Source: Clostridia bacterium
GTDB lineage: Bacteria > Bacillota > Clostridia > DSM-8532
Assembly: GCA_026418215.1 (NCBI GenBank)
Contig: JAOABT010000430.1
Span: 1 to 10,702, forward strand
Reading direction: 5' to 3'
DNA: 10,702 nucleotides
The notes beneath the pieces are model-generated. The model had not been told where the DNA came from, searched no databases, and saw only the letters and a program-made list of their open reading frames with translations. A program made the position numbers and the translations under genes. Below are positions 9,382 through 10,702 of the stretch, piece after piece. The stretch's first letter is position 1, and the number at the start of each line of letters is the position of its first letter.

Positions 9382-10128
9382 TTACCTCAATTGGCTGTAG
9401 AGATATCTATAGTTCGGTCGGATGACACGGTTGCCTAGGTAGGCCGATTCAGTCGACCCAGGGTTACGATTTCTATTCAGTGAACGAATGATGCCTTCAG
9501 AGTTTCTGATGCCGATTCCATGGCCGTAATACTTATCCTCGCCAAGCATGATAACGTTTTCACCGCGCCATTCAGGCGTATCGCGGTCAAAGTCCGGATT
9601 TTCGAAATACAGGCAATCCCCGGGCAAGGGGTCCTTCAGATTCTTGAAAACCTGAATGCCCAGATTCTCATCCAGATACTCCCAACCCATCAGATAGATA
9701 TTATCAAAGAGCTTATCAAATAGGTCCTCAGAAAACATACGGGTCAGAGCCAAATAAAACACAATCACAATAGCCGTAGCACATTCGGTGGCATAGGCCC
9801 TGCTGTTCTGAAGGATATCAAGAATAGCTTTGTAAGCGCTCTGACCGCGTCTTAGCCTGAAGCCTCCTTCATCGGTTCTTATCCAGTAGGCTTCGTTACA
9901 TCTGGATTTCTTAAAAACGGCAAAGCTAAAATTGCTGGCGTTTAGCTCCAGCGCCCTTTGTACAATAAAAGACCTCATATCAAGCTCAAATTGCAGGCTA
10001 TCCGCGCTTTGGTATTGATAGATCTTTGAGCTATTCTGCAAAATATCATAGGTAAGCTTTTTTACAGGGTCGTTAAGATTAACCTGTAGGGTTTCTTGAG
10101 CAGCAGGGTCACGGCCGATGCGAATCAT
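9382..10128 (-). CDS. tgl: Tgl-type protein-glutamine gamma-glutamyltransferase (spore-coat transglutaminase)
   Basis: Bacillus subtilis Tgl cross-links spore coat proteins through glutamyl-lysine bonds in the mother cell. I recognise this as the same family over its whole length. From the ATG at 10126-10128 it has 248 residues, against 245 in B. subtilis. The core ECATAIVIVFYLAL contains the catalytic Cys116 with Glu115. GDCLYFENPDFD, WRGENVIMLGEDKYYGHGIGI and a C-terminal SAYLGNRV segment follow. Glu190 (in RGEN) and His203 (in GHGIG) keep the spacing of the B. subtilis Glu187 and His200. A TTG two codons upstream (10132-10134) is an alternative start; neither has a strong ribosome binding site. 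No signal peptide or membrane helix is needed: the hydrophobic AIVIVFYLAL stretch belongs to the catalytic fold. The gene implies a spore former. Confidence 0.93.
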   Translation of the reverse strand: MIRIGRDPAAQETLQVNLNDPVKKLTYDILQNSSKIYQYQSADSLQFELDMRSFIVQRALELNASNFSFAVFKKSRCNEAYWIRTDEGGFRLRRGQSAYKAILDILQNSRAYATECATAIVIVFYLALTRMFSEDLFDKLFDNIYLMGWEYLDENLGIQVFKNLKDPLPGDCLYFENPDFDRDTPEWRGENVIMLGEDKYYGHGIGIRNSEGIIRSLNRNRNPGSTESAYLGNRVIRPNYRYLYSQLR

Positions 10129-10159
10129 ATCCAACGCTTCTTACTAAGGTCGTCCTACT

Positions 10160-10189
10160 TAAGGATATGATAGAAAGCTCCCGTTGGTT
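10160..10189 (-). promoter_or_regulatory. possible SigK-like mother-cell promoter of tgl
   Basis: On the tgl strand AACC (10186-10189) is followed after 16 bases by CATATCCTTA (10160-10169). This resembles the late-sporulation SigK pattern of a short AC-rich -35 and CATANNNTA, with one base out of register at the end. B. subtilis tgl is known to be a late mother-cell gene. The -35 overlaps the stop codon of the upstream gene. The match is short and could be chance. Confidence 0.35.
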
Positions 10190-10702
10190 ATTTCATTGAA
10201 AGAACCTTATCAAACTGCTGCCTGAATACATCAGCGTTTCCATTAAAGGAGATGATGGCGATGTCCATAGCCTTGGCGCGTTCAACAAGATGAAGGCTTG
10301 TAACGGGCTGAGAGGTTACAAGCGCCTTGATGGCCTTCTCTCCGCCCAGCTTCTCGGCATAAAGGGACAGCTCGTTAAGCATGTCCGTTGAGATATTGGC
10401 GACATCCTTGCAAGAAACCACAATGAGTCTGGAATCCTTCGAGGCCAGTGCATCAATTTCATTAACCAGGTAATTGGGGCATTCATCCCATAGAAAACGT
10501 ACTGACGCCATGGCATCGTCTATGTAGGGCAAGGATCTCAGGGTTCGATATGTCAGAGCCTCCAGCCACATTCCTGTAACCTCTATAAACCTTCTGACAT
10601 AAGGGTTAGGAATACGGATAACGGCTGAACGCTGTGTGATTTGCTTTTCAGAAATAAGCCGCTGCCGTTCAAGGAAGCTTAAAAAATCCTTGAGCGGCAT
10701 GT
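10188..10702 (-). CDS. Card1/DUF1887-like nuclease, C-terminal part (cut by window edge)
   Basis: This frame runs off the right edge, so only the last 170 or so residues are seen. They resemble the C-terminal nuclease domain of Card1/Can2-type DUF1887 proteins (PD-(D/E)xK fold), which usually follows an N-terminal CARF domain in a protein near 380 residues. Counting from the Met at 10698-10700, the recognisable pieces are NPYVRRF (32-38), GMWLE (43-47), NEID (80-83), VVSCKD (95-100) and KLGG (117-120). Asp83 and Lys99 fit the nuclease core. The position that is Glu in ECK-type members is Ser97 here, a variant I believe also occurs in other Firmicute members. The Met at 10700 is probably internal, because a linker normally precedes this region. 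It lies 59 bases upstream of tgl on the same strand. Card1 proteins cut DNA or RNA when activated by cyclic oligoadenylates, but no CRISPR genes are visible here. Confidence 0.72.
   Translation of the reverse strand, partial: MPLKDFLSFLERQRLISEKQITQRSAVIRIPNPYVRRFIEVTGMWLEALTYRTLRSLPYIDDAMASVRFLWDECPNYLVNEIDALASKDSRLIVVSCKDVANISTDMLNELSLYAEKLGGEKAIKALVTSQPVTSLHLVERAKAMDIAIISFNGNADVFRQQFDKVLSMK

Overview
The window looks like a piece of a spore-forming Firmicute, most likely a clostridial relative; the genus cannot be told. The reasons are strong AGGAGG-type ribosome binding sites, a T-box leader behind a near-perfect SigA promoter, GTG starts, and a gene for a Tgl-type spore-coat transglutaminase. 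The first 19 bases are exactly the Tn5/Nextera mosaic-end sequence. The left edge is therefore a sequencing-library artefact that cuts leuB short, not natural DNA.

Positions 20-9085 (minus strand, read right to left) hold one branched-chain amino acid operon: promoter, T-box leader, ilvB, ilvN, ilvC, leuA, cimA, leuC, leuD, leuB (truncated). IlvB/IlvN make acetolactate or acetohydroxybutyrate and IlvC reduces and isomerises them. LeuA opens the leucine branch, and LeuC/LeuD/LeuB carry it on. CimA condenses pyruvate with acetyl-CoA to citramalate, which LeuCD and LeuB can turn into 2-oxobutyrate. The operon therefore encodes a threonine-independent entry to isoleucine that shares the leucine enzymes. 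ilvD, ilvE and ilvA are not in the window.

Control appears to sit at the right end of the operon. A TTGACA-17-TATAAT promoter (9057-9085) precedes a leader of about 290 nt that carries the T-box sequence, a Stem III hairpin and a strong intrinsic terminator just before ilvB. The specifier codon is ambiguous: the consensus register reads UAC (Tyr), and a CUC (Leu) triplet lies one base further on.

Positions 9086-9381 hold no gene. They contain a hairpin with T-tracts on both sides (9137-9172) that could terminate transcription in both directions, and a 13-bp direct repeat. Upstream on the same strand are tgl (9382-10128) and the C-terminal part of a Card1/DUF1887-like nuclease of the PD-(D/E)xK fold (10188-10702), cut by the window edge. 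I see no CRISPR array, tRNA, rRNA or insertion sequence. Most of the window is ordinary biosynthetic DNA. The points most worth following are the T-box specifier, the Card1-like gene and some residue variants in the enzymes.
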